Shown here in pieces: positions 52,251 to 63,599 of a stretch of 64,000 bases of DNA. The notes below the pieces were generated by a model. The model ran no database searches and was not told where the DNA came from. It saw nothing but the letters and a program-made list of their open reading frames with translations. How positions within the stretch are numbered: position 1 is the first letter of the stretch; every line of letters starts with the position of its first letter. The DNA comes from Molanna angustata (Eukaryota > Arthropoda > Insecta > Trichoptera > Molannidae): the NCBI GenBank assembly GCA_963576475.1, contig OY754981.1, forward strand, positions 22,555,677 through 22,619,676. The letters run 5' to 3'. The translations under genes were made by a program, and so were the position numbers.

Positions 52251-52822
52251 GTGCCTACCTAATATTTATTGTAATTGTAACTTTTATTGACGATTAGCAC
52301 GATCTTTGCTCATCGTATATTATGTAGGTATTGTACACTGGTCATATTATTTTATGATCAAGCTCACGTGTGAAATTGCTCCCAAATAACAACACTTGGC
52401 ATATTGCACACGATATAAACGGTAGTTGAAAATCCACATAGTGAATCAATGAAGTGTGGGGAGGCGAAACAGCGATCTGCGATACATACATAAATACTCA
52501 TTTATAAAAAAATAAATTTAACACACTTTTAATCCACAGACATGTAAACTTTAATGGCCTTAGCGCTTGCGCTGGTTCTTCTAACATCATCAGAGACACA
52601 ATTTAATTTTATACTAACTATAAAATAGAGGAAAAATAATTAGTTAAAAATAAATGGGGGTATTTAAAGATATAAAGGGAAGGGGTGGGGAGTCGGGAAA
52701 TATAATGACAATAATACACAAATCAATAAATATGACCTGACTACAAACATTTAGATAGGTAATTAACAAACTCGAATATCAATCAATAAAGCTATCAAAT
52801 CGGCTATCTATCGAATATCAAT
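52251..52822. other. AT-rich DNA with no recognised feature
   Basis: Nothing recognised. Confidence 0.35.
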
Positions 52823-53017
52823 GTTGGCTTTCGTGGCTCAGTTGGTTAGGTATCTGACAGTGGATCCAAAGGTCCTGGTTTCGATTCCCGGTGGAGACAC
52901 AGTTTTCAATTGTGTTTTCAGTCTCCAGAATGTGGCAACATGTTGTTGGGTGCGTGTTAAATTAATATTGGACATAGTACCTGTTAGTTGCCGGAGAAGC
53001 AAAATCAAACAAATAAA
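52823..53017 (+). mobile_element. SINE family 1, copy
   Basis: Head with TGGCTCAGTTGG and a mutated B box (GTTTCGATTCC). The body lacks a ~35-bp segment present in 2765-2994. Tail AAACAAATAAATT. Confidence 0.85.
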
Positions 53018-53039
53018 TTCATTCAAAAAAGTCAAAAAT

Positions 53040-53490
53040 GAATATGTAATTTTGGAGCGGTTCAGGTGTGACATCTGTGCGTAAGCATTGTCAGCTCGTG
53101 TATAAGGACTGTTACTTTCCTTGTTAACAAACCAATATCTCAATAGATGGCGTTACAAACAAGTTACTTTGTCACTTCATAGATGGCTATGGTGTATTCA
53201 GCTCTTTTTCAAACGAACAGATTTTTTATGATTGAATTTTATTAAACTTTCTAAAATTGGGTTGATAGGGAACTCAGTAAGAAGGCGTAATTGATGAACT
53301 TTGTGCAAGAGCATCACGTACACCATTCTATGACAGGTCATAAGCCTTGTAGGTACCTGGAATTCCTGGTTCTCCTATTATTACAACTTCTTCTTCTTCT
53401 TTTATTACTACTTCGTCTCTACTGACATGTTTAAAAAATTTTCATAAAATATCATTGACTCCCGACTGGGAAAAATCAACTATAAAAATA
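53040..53490. mobile_element. MITE, GAGACGAAGTTGGAA-TIR family, copy 4
   Basis: Shares ATAGATGGCGTTACAAAC, GAACTCAGTAAGAAGGCG and the right TIR (TACTTCGTCTCTACTGACAT, TCATTGACTCCCGACTGGG) with copies 1-2. An expansion of CTTCTTCTT interrupts the right end. Confidence 0.75.
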
Positions 53491-54199
53491 TTCGATATTT
53501 AAAGTTTACAGTTAGTTTTAATTGTGCCTACGATTGTGCTAGTAGAGACTAGCGAAAACGCTAAGGTCATTAAATTTTACTCGTTTGTGGATTATAACTT
53601 TGTTTCAATTATTTTTATAAATAAAATGCAAGGTTGGAAAGCCATCTTCAAATTCGGCATCGATATTCCTACAATACATCGGCTAACATCTTCTTCGATT
53701 GGCACGTAAACCATAAGTTGTCGCTAACTGCAACATCGAAATGAATAGAATAGAGACTAAATAATAAAATGCAACAAGAATGGAGTTTGCAGGGGTCGGG
53801 GGTTGCCACTGCATACGTACCTATTGTATACCGTGGGGCTTATAGATTGCATTTGTACAATATTAGACATTTCTACCCCCTAATGCAATTTAATGCATTT
53901 TATATGACTCGCATTAGCTAAGGGGGGATTATTCGGTTATTTCGAAATGTTCCCGGTTATCCTGAATGCTTCAAAGCCTGACTAATTTAATGTGTGATGG
54001 ACAGCGGGATTATTTTATGACAATTTAAATTATTTTGCCCTATTTATGTATTTGTGTTCGGGTATTTACTATGAGAGATTTAAATATTGCAACGAAGCTT
54101 AATTGCAGTATGGATTAAATGTCAAATGCAGCGTTTTATTTCCGGTATTTACAACAAATTTTATAATACATTAAAAAACGAGAGGGTTGTGGCCAACGC
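53491..54199. other. AT-rich DNA with no recognised feature
   Basis: Short non-motif frames only. Confidence 0.35.
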
Positions 54200-54915
54200 T
54201 AAACTCTCCACTATATGAAACGAAGTGATTATGGCCGAAAGAGTCAAGAGGATTCTATTAATATGTTGTATTGTGTATTTTTCATATAAATATACAATTA
54301 CACATTTAATATAGCAGACCATAGATTTTTTTTGTTTAAAGGTTGACAATCCCTGAATTCAATTACGAAGAGTATATTTCTGTTGTATTAAAAATTAAAA
54401 AAAAATTAAAATCTTGATTTTCCAGACCGTGAGAGCATTTTGAAAATTTTGACAGATGAAATCATAGACAAGAAATTAACGGATATCTATGGAAAACTAA
54501 TCAGTTCTAAGTTTATAGACTTAACATATATGATATCAATGTGAAGTCAATCGGACTTATAGTTTGGGCTGTAGAGAGGACACAAAAAAAACAACATAAA
54601 TGATAAAATCATAGAGAAGAAATTAACGGTTGTCTATGGAAAACTAATCAGCTCTAGGTCTATACACTTTACACATATGATGTAAATATGAAGTCAATCG
54701 GACTAATAGTTTGGGCTGTAGAGAGGACACAAAAAAGATAAATGCTATGCCGTATACGGCGTGTACGCCGTATACGCCATACACACAAACACATTACGAC
54801 GAAACTCATAGTGTGCATTCTCTACATGATACCCATTGAGAAATTGATGTAAAAAAATACGCTTAAATTTTGCGAAATTATGACTCTCCCCTATTCCATA
54901 GTGTGGAGAGTAAAA
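54200..54915. mobile_element. TIR-type MITE, ACTCTCCA variant, with internal tandem duplication
   Basis: The ends CTAAACTCTCCACTAT and (reverse-complemented) TTTACTCTCCACACTATGG resemble the 42668-43212 family. Internally a ~148-bp unit (AGAAATTAACGG, ATGGAAAACTAATCAG, GAAGTCAATCGGAC, GTTTGGGCTGTAGAGAGG) is duplicated at 54455-54735, followed by a palindromic GTATACGGCGTGTACGCCG stretch. Confidence 0.7.
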
Positions 54916-56159
54916 ATATACATTTTTAAATGTACGTCATTTGTTGCATTGAATAATTAAATTTTGTATGATGGACTGTGATATAATAATATGTAGGAAC
55001 ATCGAGGAAACTGTTTTCGTTTAAGAACTAGAAATTAGTTTGAAAAATCTTTATTTTCAACTTTTCAATGATCATTTTGGTTTTTAATTATTATATGTTT
55101 TATTTTTTTCTATACAGGATTGTTGAGTTAACTCTATACAAGCTATTAAGTGGGATAATATTTTCAATTTCATGATACGTACCAGCTATATATCGAGTAC
55201 CCATTCAAAGATGGATTTATTACTAGCATTAGAGGTTTTTGCAGTCTCTTACACCTTACACCACTCCATTGGGAAGACTTGTTCATCTTCAGTCGAACAA
55301 CACAAAGACTGCTATCAAAATATTATTTTAAATTCATATTAGAAGACAAAAAAAAAATATTTCAATGGTGTAAAAGATGGAATTAATACCAAGGTTCGCC
55401 CTAGTAAGGAATCGCATGACAATGCGAATGAAATTTTATACGAACGTAGCGTAAGAATTTTGAACAATAAAAAATAATATATAGGCATGTTACATTTCTT
55501 GTTACTCAGATTTTCACTGTCATTTAAATTGTGTTTATTTCATTTGAACATTTTATGTATCATACCTTCGAAATGACGAACATGAGCATATGCGTGCATT
55601 CCCTGACATTCTGAAAGATAATACCATCGTACTGAATGAAGCTTCCTAGGCAACACAAAACTTGTCTTCAAGTTAATTTATACAAGAACAACTTTAAGTT
55701 TATTAATTTAAATTCCACCCAGATGAGAAACAACTGTCTATAAGAAGTATACAGTTTATATATTGTGTGTGAATGCCATACCGAGAAACAATATTTTAAT
55801 CTAATTCTACTTTCTTATCATTCCAGCATAAGTAAGGTACATATACATTGAATCTACTTTGTTCACATCCGTCTCTGTACAAAGTTGAATATTATGACTA
55901 TCAATTTGTATGTTGGTGGTATAGTCAAAAGTTATTTGCATCCAATAACTAATATATTATATCAGTTTTCTCCAAGTTTCTACTTTACTCGTACACAACT
56001 TCTGTATTGTTGTATATTAGACGAATTCTTGTACTATGTTGAAATAAATTGTTACATTCAATACTCAAATTATATCATGTGTCTACTGTGTAAAGATTAA
56101 GGAAATGGTCAAATAGATAGGCGCCATTTCGTGATATATGTAATCGTTTAAGAAAGAGT
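54916..56159. other. AT-rich DNA with no recognised feature
   Basis: Only short AT-rich frames. No motif or shared repeat recognised. Confidence 0.35.
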
Positions 56160-56790
56160 TTAACGATATCGAAGCAACCAAGAAGATGCAAGCTGGTAAT
56201 AGATGATATTCCAGTGGAGCAAGTTATGACTTTCAGACATGTGGGTGTGGAAATCTCGAGCCAAAGTGACCTATACTCAGAAGTTATAGACCAGACCAAT
56301 AAAGCAGCCGCTAGTTCAGGATGTCTCAAAAATATCATCTGGCACGACAAATATGTATATATGAACGGATAGAAAGGTCAGAATATACAAGACATGTGTA
56401 AGACCAATACCAATAGACCAATACATGTACGGTGGAGACAAGAGCCGACACGACCAGAGCCAAAAATCTCCTACGAACATCGGAAATGAAGGTTTTAAGG
56501 GCTATCACAGGGAAGACGCTTAGGGACAGAATTCGCAATGACGACATTAGGTGGACTTGTGAGACCGAGGACATCATACGATGGAGTAGAGCTAGGAGAA
56601 GATTCTGGAGGGATCATGTCAACAGGATGGACGCATCTAGAATCCCATCCATAGCGGCAAACGAAATCCCACCAGGGCATCGCCTCCCCGGAAGACCACC
56701 GAAGAGGTGGAGGGATAGCTGGACCTCAGATTCATAGGAATAGCTTTCTCGAAGAAACAGATCTACGATCTAATTAAAGAAGAAGAAGAA
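56160..56790 (+). mobile_element. LINE ORF2 C-terminal fragment with (GAA)n tail
   Basis: The plus strand first reads RCKLVIDDIPVEQVM, FRHVGVEISSQSDLYSEV and TNKAAASSGCLKNIIW. After a frame break, 56432-56737 reads METRADTTRAKNLLRTSEMK, TLRDRIRNDDIRWTCE, RRFWRDHVNRM and LPGRPPKRWRDSW. This is the thumb-to-C-terminus of a LINE reverse transcriptase. It ends in GAAGAAGAAGAAGAA at about 56780. Confidence 0.8.
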
Positions 56791-57390
56791 GAACTTTAAG
56801 AAAATGATGATAATACTGCTCATTATTGAAAGATGTAGGCACATATAAGAGATTTTTTAAATTATTTTGCAGTAGTTTCTCTTCATGACATGTGTTTCAT
56901 TGATTTTACCAGAGAACCAAATATTTTTGAAGAAATCAAATTTTCTAAAAAATTAAAGTTTCAGCAAACTCAAATCTTGGACGTATAGATGGAAATATGA
57001 TGCTTCAATTAAAATTATGTATGGAAGATCACCGTTTTACTTGTGGTTAGACGTTGATATCTAATACTTAAGAAATCCTTTTTTATTCAACAAATATAAA
57101 AAACCTATAGACCAAGCTTTTTTTACAAGTATTTATATTTTCTAAGAGGCTATAGTAGGCTGTATAGTATAATTTGAGAATCTTTTCCACAGTACCCTCA
57201 AAAGATACGTCTTTGAAAAAAAAAACATATATGTAACAGTTTGTATTTACATCTTAATTCTATTGCATGAGTTTTTTGGAATTTAAATTTGTTTAATACT
57301 TTAAATAAACTATAATTCAACTGTTTTGAACAATTCATAATTGCAAAATGTACCGAATTTTAGTATATAAGAAAAAGCAGAGTTTCTATG
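56791..57390. other. AT-rich DNA with no recognised feature
   Basis: Nothing recognised. Confidence 0.35.
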
Positions 57391-57440
57391 TTTACCAGTT
57401 GATAAGCGCCTAATAAGCTGAAACGGTCGTCCTGGATTCA
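57391..57440 (+). ncRNA. Degenerate hammerhead-like motif (Penelope-type)
   Basis: Order CCAG - TTGATAA - GC-rich stem-loop - GAAA - C(GGTC)G - TC - CTGG. This follows the type I hammerhead layout: stem I CCAG/CTGG, core CUGANGA...GAAA, a tiny two-pair stem III, cleavage after GUC. Two core bases differ (C to T, G to A) and stem II is weak, so it is not expected to cleave. Such motifs accompany Penelope-like elements. Confidence 0.35.
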
Positions 57441-57644
57441 GAAAAAAATATATATGTAGACCAAATCATTTGTTTGATTTAAAATACCTATTATTATGGA
57501 ATTCTACATAGTCAACATCGTCAGTATTGACAAAAACCGTCAGTATTGACTTACTTTTCTTGTTAAATTAGTTTATGTTAAACCCTTCTTTAGTTATTAT
57601 CAAATATCGTATTTTTAACTTTGTGGTACATTTTAACAAAAATT

Positions 57645-57735
57645 AACTAAATTTTTTTAACTTTGTTTACACCACGTGATGTAAACAAAGTGTAAACAAC
57701 GTGGTGTAAACAAAGTTAAAAATTTAGTTAATCCT
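57645..57735. repeat. Inverted repeat with ~35-bp arms
   Basis: TTAACTAAATTTTTTTAACT / TTTGTTTACACCACGT at the left and ACGTGGTGTAAACAAAG / TTAAAAATTTAGTTAA at the right, around GATGTAAACAAAGTGTAAACA. Possibly the core of a small palindromic element. Confidence 0.7.
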
Positions 57736-57840
57736 TCTTTAGTTTTTTACTGTACGTAACTCAAAAACTGCAAGGCCTATGAAGTAGATTTGTATTTCAA
57801 TCGAAAGAGAATTTGAAAATCTACCGGCTGAGTTTTTTTA

Positions 57841-58524
57841 TTGTTATACTATGTATTTCAATTATTTCTTTGCCATTTAAAAAAAAAATCTAAATTTTAC
57901 CTTTTTTTCACGAAAAATATTGTATATCACAGATGTTTTTTCGTGTTTCATACTTTAGAAGGTAATTTAGTGTGCATTTTTGTATACAACTGTATACCCA
58001 GGGTATACAAGGGCCTTAATGAGATTATGATAATTTCATACGTCTTAATTTTAACATACATATACACCATAAAACATTCTCTTATTAGCAATTTACCTCA
58101 TGTCAAAGATATAAAAGAAAAAATAAACTTTAGAGGAGTCTTGATAATAATATGGTACATTCGTATTGTTGTTCTAATCCTAATGGATAATCTATCTACT
58201 CGCATACTCTAAAGTGAAAGTTTAATGTGTATGTTTCTGATTTATTCGAAGGTCCTAGATATCTTTGTTCCCTCTCGTGTGAATGCCACATTATCGTTTT
58301 TTTCTCTTATTGAGACATACGGTCGTGGGGCTAGTGCTAAATAAATTATTGAAGAGGCGGGGGAGCTAAGGGATGTTTTAAACACAATAATACGAGTAGG
58401 AATAATATCGTGCGTGTGAGTGCGGCTGAAGGATTTACATTAAACTTTCAAAGCTACCCGAGAACGGTATCTACAAAATAAACGTTTAAGACTGTCATTT
58501 AGTTTGTATGTATTTTGGAATAAA
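57841..58524. other. Region with a 123-codon AT-rich frame, no recognised feature
   Basis: The frame 57841-58212 is hydrophobic and rich in F, I, Y, L and N, as expected from AT-rich DNA; no motif, no signal for splicing or start context. Not called as a gene. Confidence 0.35.
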
Positions 58525-58650
58525 CAAAGGTTCAATTCTCGATGGAGAATTGAAACTTTTAAGTGTTTGGATCTGTGAGACAATACATAGATATCATGCA
58601 TCTCCTGAATGTGATGGCTTGCTATTGGGTATGTGTTGAATTAATATTTA
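58525..58650 (+). mobile_element. SINE family 1, old degenerate copy
   Basis: Retains GGTTCAATTCTCGATGGAGA, GGATCTGTGAGAC, CTCCTGAATGTG and GCTATTGGGT in the order of the family body. The 5' half of the head is lost. Confidence 0.6.
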
Positions 58651-58654
58651 TAAT

Positions 58655-58935
58655 TTTAAATTAATCGCGTCTTGGTGCATGACACTCAAGGACCAACAAA
58701 GACTGCTAACATTTGAAAATAGGATGTTCCGTAAAATATTTGGCCCAAGAAATTCGTGCATTGACAGGACAACCTTTAATCGCCAGCGAAATCAGGTCCA
58801 GAAGACTAGCTTGAATTGGATATGTTGTTAGATCAGGGGAAGGAAGAGCCACAAAACGTATCCTTCAAAATAACTCTGTGGGCTAGAGACCCCTGGAAAG
58901 ACCAAGGCAGAATTGATAATAATAATAATAATAAA
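58655..58935 (+). mobile_element. LINE ORF2 C-terminal fragment with (TAA)n tail
   Basis: The plus strand reads WCMTLKDQQRLLTFENRMFR, KIFGPRN, FNRQRNQ and TSLNWI with frame breaks, as in the C-terminal region of LINE reverse transcriptases. It ends in (AAT)n at 58914-58936. Confidence 0.65.
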
Positions 58936-59044
58936 TTTGGATTATTTTTATAGCGCCGTTTTTGTGATAACCTCACCTCAAGGGCGCTTTGAATATATTA
59001 GGGGTTATTGTAAGACTCGCGGAAGAAGTGAGTTTTTAGGTGTT

Positions 59045-59256
59045 TCCTGAATAGTGCTAAGTTGTCGATTTGCCTCAGTTCAGGTGTTACCCGAGATCTG
59101 AACGTGCTGAATGCTTGTGATAACTGGGAGTCCACCGCAGCTGACAGGAAGGCTTGGAAAGCTATTGTTCAGGAGGCTAAAGCTCTACCGGTGTCGAAGG
59201 CGTTTCATGCAGGGACAAATTATAGAATGATCAATCAAATTACTTTTTCAGATTAA
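59045..59256 (+). mobile_element. LINE C-terminal fragment (probable)
   Basis: The frame reads LNACDNWESTAADRKAWKAI and VQEAKAL, resembling the C-terminal W-E-x2-A-x-DR-x-xWR region of RTE-type products. Short and without a clear tail. Confidence 0.45.
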
Positions 59257-59699
59257 ACCGAATTTATATATTTAACTAACAATATAAACGTTCAATGCTT
59301 TTATTTTCAAATGTGAACTTAAATGTGACCAATATGAATGATTTGTTAAAACTTAATATAAAAACACGGACGACGCCGTTTACAATAACAAGTGAAAATG
59401 AAAATCGAGGGGAAGGAAGACGTTCTTCATTTGCAATGTGTGTGAGGATCTGCGTTTCAGCAAAAATGTGTAATTTTTCGAACCATTTCAGAAAAAAGCA
59501 ATTTTTAACAACACTTTAGTATGTTAAAATAACATTAAATTGAGAGAGGGTGAGAATTTAAATGCAATCATAAAATAATGTCTTTGGAAAAAAATAATTA
59601 GATTGTGTTTAAAAAAAATAATAAGTCATGATTTATAACTAACATAAGTGTTTCTAGTTAGCAAGTTACAAAATAATAATAGAAACAAACACTTCTTTG
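59257..59699. other. AT-rich DNA with no recognised feature
   Basis: Nothing recognised. Confidence 0.35.
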
Positions 59700-59815
59700 G
59701 ACCCTGCGCAAGTGGCGAGTTTATTGCTATATAGCAATTTCTTACTACTAACCAGTGTTTCCGGTACCTACAGAGAAGCAATATTAGCTTGAGAAATTTA
59801 TTTAAGAGGGACCCT
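59700..59815 (-). mobile_element. SINE family 3, 3' half
   Basis: Minus-strand: CTTAAATAAATTTCTCAAGC, GCTTCTCTGTAGG, CTGGTTAGTAGTAAGAAATT, AGCAATAAACTCGCCACTTG, GCGCAGGGTCC. Matches 49733-49930 in the body and 52150-52250 in the tail. Confidence 0.65.
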
Positions 59816-59869
59816 GCTGCCAGATTACCTATTTTTCAATTTGATATTCCATCATAATTACTAACCAAT

Positions 59870-60430
59870 TCGTTTTGAAAAAAAAGAACTTAGATAGTTT
59901 GGGTATTATGAAGAAAAATATTCCTCAACTTTTAAATAATGTTCTTTAGAAAATCTTGTAGAAAAATATTGGCTTACCACAATATTTTTAACGTTTGTCT
60001 TATATTTTTGATAAACTATATGGTGTAGAGCAATACATATTTTTTTAAATAAAAAAGACAAAAATATTTGGAAAAAAATGTCTCTTGACAGTTGAATTAA
60101 TACTTTAGGTTTAGTAAAGAGACCTAAAAATTATTTATTTTCCATTCAGCACCATCACGAAATAAAGGTTTTTGAGGTTTCTTTACTAAACCTGAAGCAT
60201 TAATGCAAATTTCGTGACATATTTTTCTACATATTCTTGATTTCCTTGATTTTAAAAAAATATATATTTTTCTACGCTTTATAGTTTTTTTTAGAAATAC
60301 AAGATAAATGTCAAAAATAGGAGTGTCTTTATAATTTTACTACAAGAATAACACAGAATATGGATTATGGATTTAGGAGTATTTTTCTTTGTTAATACCC
60401 AAACTATCTACGTTTTTTATTCAAAATCTT
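59870..60430. mobile_element. ~550-bp foldback element
   Basis: TAGATAGTTTGGGTATTA at the left (about 59892) returns as TAATACCCAAACTATCTA at the right (about 60397). Inner complementary blocks include AATACTTTAGGTTTAGTAAAG / CTTTACTAAACCTGAAGC near the centre (about 60115/60183). No coding capacity. Confidence 0.75.
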
Positions 60431-60569
60431 CGTTTTGTACTAATGATGCAATATCAAATGTTGCAAGTGGTTTATAGGTAGGTACCCAACTGGCGGCATT
60501 ATTGATATTTATGTTGTTTTGTATACTATTATTTTTGTGTCATTTATGTCTGTCAAAAATGTGAATTTA

Positions 60570-60650
60570 TTTAACCTCGATACAGGTTTATCCTAGTGAG
60601 GTTTAATACATTATTTCATATTAATTGTACTCAATAAATTGTAAGATTTT
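60570..60650 (+). mobile_element. LINE/SINE 3' tail (CCTAGTGAGG family) leading into a microsatellite
   Basis: ACCTCGATACAGGTTTATCC, TAGTGAGGTTTAATAC and an AT-rich end match 20715-20835 (reverse). Its (AAAT)n tail is the start of the microsatellite that follows. Confidence 0.6.
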
Positions 60651-60952
<302 letters not shown>

Positions 60953-60984
60953 GAATAAAATAGGTACGCAGGCAGCAGACGACC

Positions 60985-61035
60985 TTTTAAATAAATTTAT
61001 CCTCTGCTCGAGAACGAACCTATGCTGGACGCTTT
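60985..61035 (-). mobile_element. SINE family 3 fragment
   Basis: Minus-strand GGTTCGTTCTCGAGCAGAGG and ATAAATTTATTTAAAAGG: mutated B box and the following body segment of SINE family 3. Confidence 0.55.
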
Positions 61036-61119
61036 TTTTTTTATTTGTTATCTTAGTGTAATATATATTTTATTTCTTGTATTTTTTGCTTTCATTATTT
61101 TGTTGATGTACATACACAA

Positions 61120-61385
61120 TTTTGTCATACGATGTCTGACGATGGTCTTCAACAGATCGATACCGGTCTGTGCCAATGTTAAATTAAATAGTGAAACTTA
61201 ACCAAATTAGTGTTTTATTTTATACCCAGTATAATGGAGTTTCACCACGAATTATCCGTCGAAAAAATTAACAAGATAATTTAATAATAGATATAAATTA
61301 AAACAATAAGTGTTTTCATTTCTATCTAGTACTATGGGGTTTCACCACGAATTATCCGTCGACAAAATTAACAAGTGCAATATAT
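61120..61385 (+). repeat. Penelope-end-like segment with ~101-bp tandem duplication
   Basis: CTGACGATGGTCTTCAACAG / ATCGATACCGGTC (a hairpin-GAAA-like motif) is followed by two direct copies of TTTCACCACGAATTATCCGT-CGA-AAAATTAACAAG (61238 and 61335). Related words (ATGGAATTCCATC...TCGA) occur at 2270, 42318 and 47984. Confidence 0.5.
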
Positions 61386-62084
61386 TTGTTTATATTATGA
61401 ACAAAAAGATGAATAAATTATATCCAGCTATTGAAGCTTTGTTTGTTTTTTTTTGCTTACGAGGGATATATTTCTACACAAGATTTAATGAAAATATTTT
61501 GAAATGAGATTTCCGATTTCATTTCCTAGAGATTCCTTATTGGATTTTAATGCTTCATATTTATATTTTTAACAGCATGAGTTGGTTTCATTAATTTCCT
61601 ACATTGCATTCTATTCTGTTATAGACAGACTGCTCTAGTTTTTCTATCTACATTATCATCAAAATCCAATGATCCGTAGACTCTCAAAGTTTTGTATGTG
61701 AAACTTTGATCTAATCTGATTTAGAATAATTCAAATGAGCTAATTGTAAATCTCGGCTAATTATTCAATCGTAACAATCGTTGTGTTAGAATATAATTAA
61801 ATTGAGTAGCCAACTGGGGTGATACGATAGTAATTGGACCGAGTGATGTTTGTATGAAACTTTGAAAATGGTTTTTGATTAGATTAAATCTGATTATGAA
61901 ATAGCGGTTTGTTTGAGATGTGACTTTGTTTTGATTATATGATGGCGGTTTGTCAGTGTCGAACGTTAAAACAAAATAAGACTTAATTATAATTTAATTC
62001 ACTCCTCTAATACATTAGGATTAATTCTAAAGTTAGGATAAATTGTTGAACTATTTTCCCACTAAATAGAGTATGTAATAGAAC
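61386..62084. other. AT-rich DNA with no recognised feature
   Basis: Nothing recognised. Confidence 0.35.
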
Positions 62085-62445
62085 GATATATTATTATGGT
62101 CATAAGGAGAGAATGCAAGATATTGAAGCAAATTATAAGTGAAATGAAAGTGAATGCCTTGAGGTGGTTCGAACATACTGAAAGAATGAATAATAAACGA
62201 CTGACCAAAAAAAATAACGTGCGTGTAAGAGATGGAGTAAATAGTAGGAAGCGCCCATGAAAGGGATGTCACGACCATGTGAATGATATTTTGAAAGAAG
62301 AAAACACAAGAAGCTTGAACAATCGACGAGTATGCATGATACAATGCATGGATGTAAAGAAAGCCAGGAATGTGTGCAAAAATAGAGGAGTATGGCGCTC
62401 GGTTCTCTCAAGGTGTAAGGATATGTATGTATGTAACTATTTCCC
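62085..62445 (+). mobile_element. RTE-like LINE fragment (CATA-tailed family), decayed
   Basis: The plus strand retains RRECKILKQIISEMKVNALR, then WFEHTERMNNKRLTKK, HDHVNDILKEENTRSLNNRR, MDVKKARNVCKNRGVWRSVL and a (GTAT)n-like end. Many frame breaks. Confidence 0.8.
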
Positions 62446-62559
62446 CAGCGTGAATAGTATGAATACCTGTTCTAGGTCTCAGTGCTATGCGCTATTTGAT
62501 TGTAATCAGTTTGATATTTTTTAATGCAATCAACGACATCATCATCATCAGTTTGATAT

Positions 62560-62896
62560 TGTCTTTCCTCTTACTTATGGAACTTTTTTTACTACTTCTT
62601 ATGTACATAGTTTTTTTACTTTTTTTTTAATTTTGCTTAACTAATGTAACTATTTTTGTTTCTTCTTTTTTACTTAGCTTTTGTAACCTAATTTTCTCTT
62701 ATTTATGTAACCTTACCTACTAGTTTAACTTACGCGTGTGATTGAACTTGAGCTCATGTAATTTTATGTAAATCCTTAATTGGACGTCCAGCATACATAA
62801 TAATAACCAGAATTGTTTTATTTTTATGAAAATTTTAAGCTGGATGTCTGTCGATGTACCCTTTTTTAATAAAAAAAATAAATAAATAAATAGAGC
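62560..62896 (+). mobile_element. LINE 3' UTR (GATGTACCC-tail family)
   Basis: T-rich 3' UTR with AATTGGACGTCCAGC, GCTGGATGTCTGTCGATGTA and CCC, then a tail AAAAAAATAAATAAATAAATA. Matches 42425-42640 in reverse. Confidence 0.7.
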
Positions 62897-62944
62897 AATC
62901 GGTATATAAATATAAAGATTATAATATATTACAGAAGTACCTAC

Positions 62945-63120
62945 GTTAAAATAAGGCAGCGATGGGAGGATCCAGTCAAAAAGTGTATTGCCCAGCTACT
63001 ACAGGTGGCAGATTGAAGGACCGTACCAGAGAACATAAGGATTTGGAGGCGAAGATAGATGAAGGATAAACCTCGATATGAGATGTAGAGAAATCGAAAA
63101 AAGAAGAAGAAATCAAAATG
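62945..63120 (+). mobile_element. LINE C-terminal fragment with (GAA)n-like tail
   Basis: The plus strand reads IRQRWEDPVKKCIAQLLQVA, then (after a stop) RTVPENIRIWRRR, the R-W-x-D ... A-x-DR-x-xW pattern of LINE C-termini. Ends AAAAAAGAAGAAGAAATC. Confidence 0.6.
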
Positions 63121-63249
63121 CCTACAAGTATTTTAATTGAGATATAAGTGTACGGCCATTGTATTCACATGAATTTACTAATTGATTTTTGTAACCATAA
63201 AAATGTTTTCGATGTACGTTTTTTAGTATGGACTTTTTAAAATTACAAA

Positions 63250-63566
63250 TAAGTACAATATTCAGCAGTCTTCAGCAAAAGAACAATTCCTGATTATATC
63301 TTCCTCCCCTCTTCCTTTCCTTATCCTTTACTTTTCCTATCATTGCTATGAATTGTTCTTATATGCTATCTTCTTTGTTTTTTTTACTTTTCGTCTGGTA
63401 TCTTTGTCTATTTTTGTAATGTGATTTACTTATTGCCATAATAGGTACACACTGTTTTGTATATTTAACATTAACTCTGGTTGGCTGGAAGAAATTGCCA
63501 TAAGGCAATAAGCCCGCCAGTGTAATAATTATATGTACAGAAAGTAAATAAATAAATAAAAAATAA
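63250..63566 (+). mobile_element. LINE 3' UTR (CCCGCCAGTG-tail family), best tail
   Basis: GGAAGAAATTGCCATAAGGC, AATAAGCCCGCCAGTGTAAT and ATATGTACAG, then (TAAA)n. Reversed relatives at 37930-38290, 46460-46540 and 6520-6600. Confidence 0.75.
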
Positions 63567-63599
63567 AAGTTTTTTTTTTGGCTGATATGAAAATACAAT

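Noticed and set aside
57841..58212. 123-codon hydrophobic frame
   Set aside because: Composition is what AT-rich DNA gives; no motif, signal peptide pattern or splice support.
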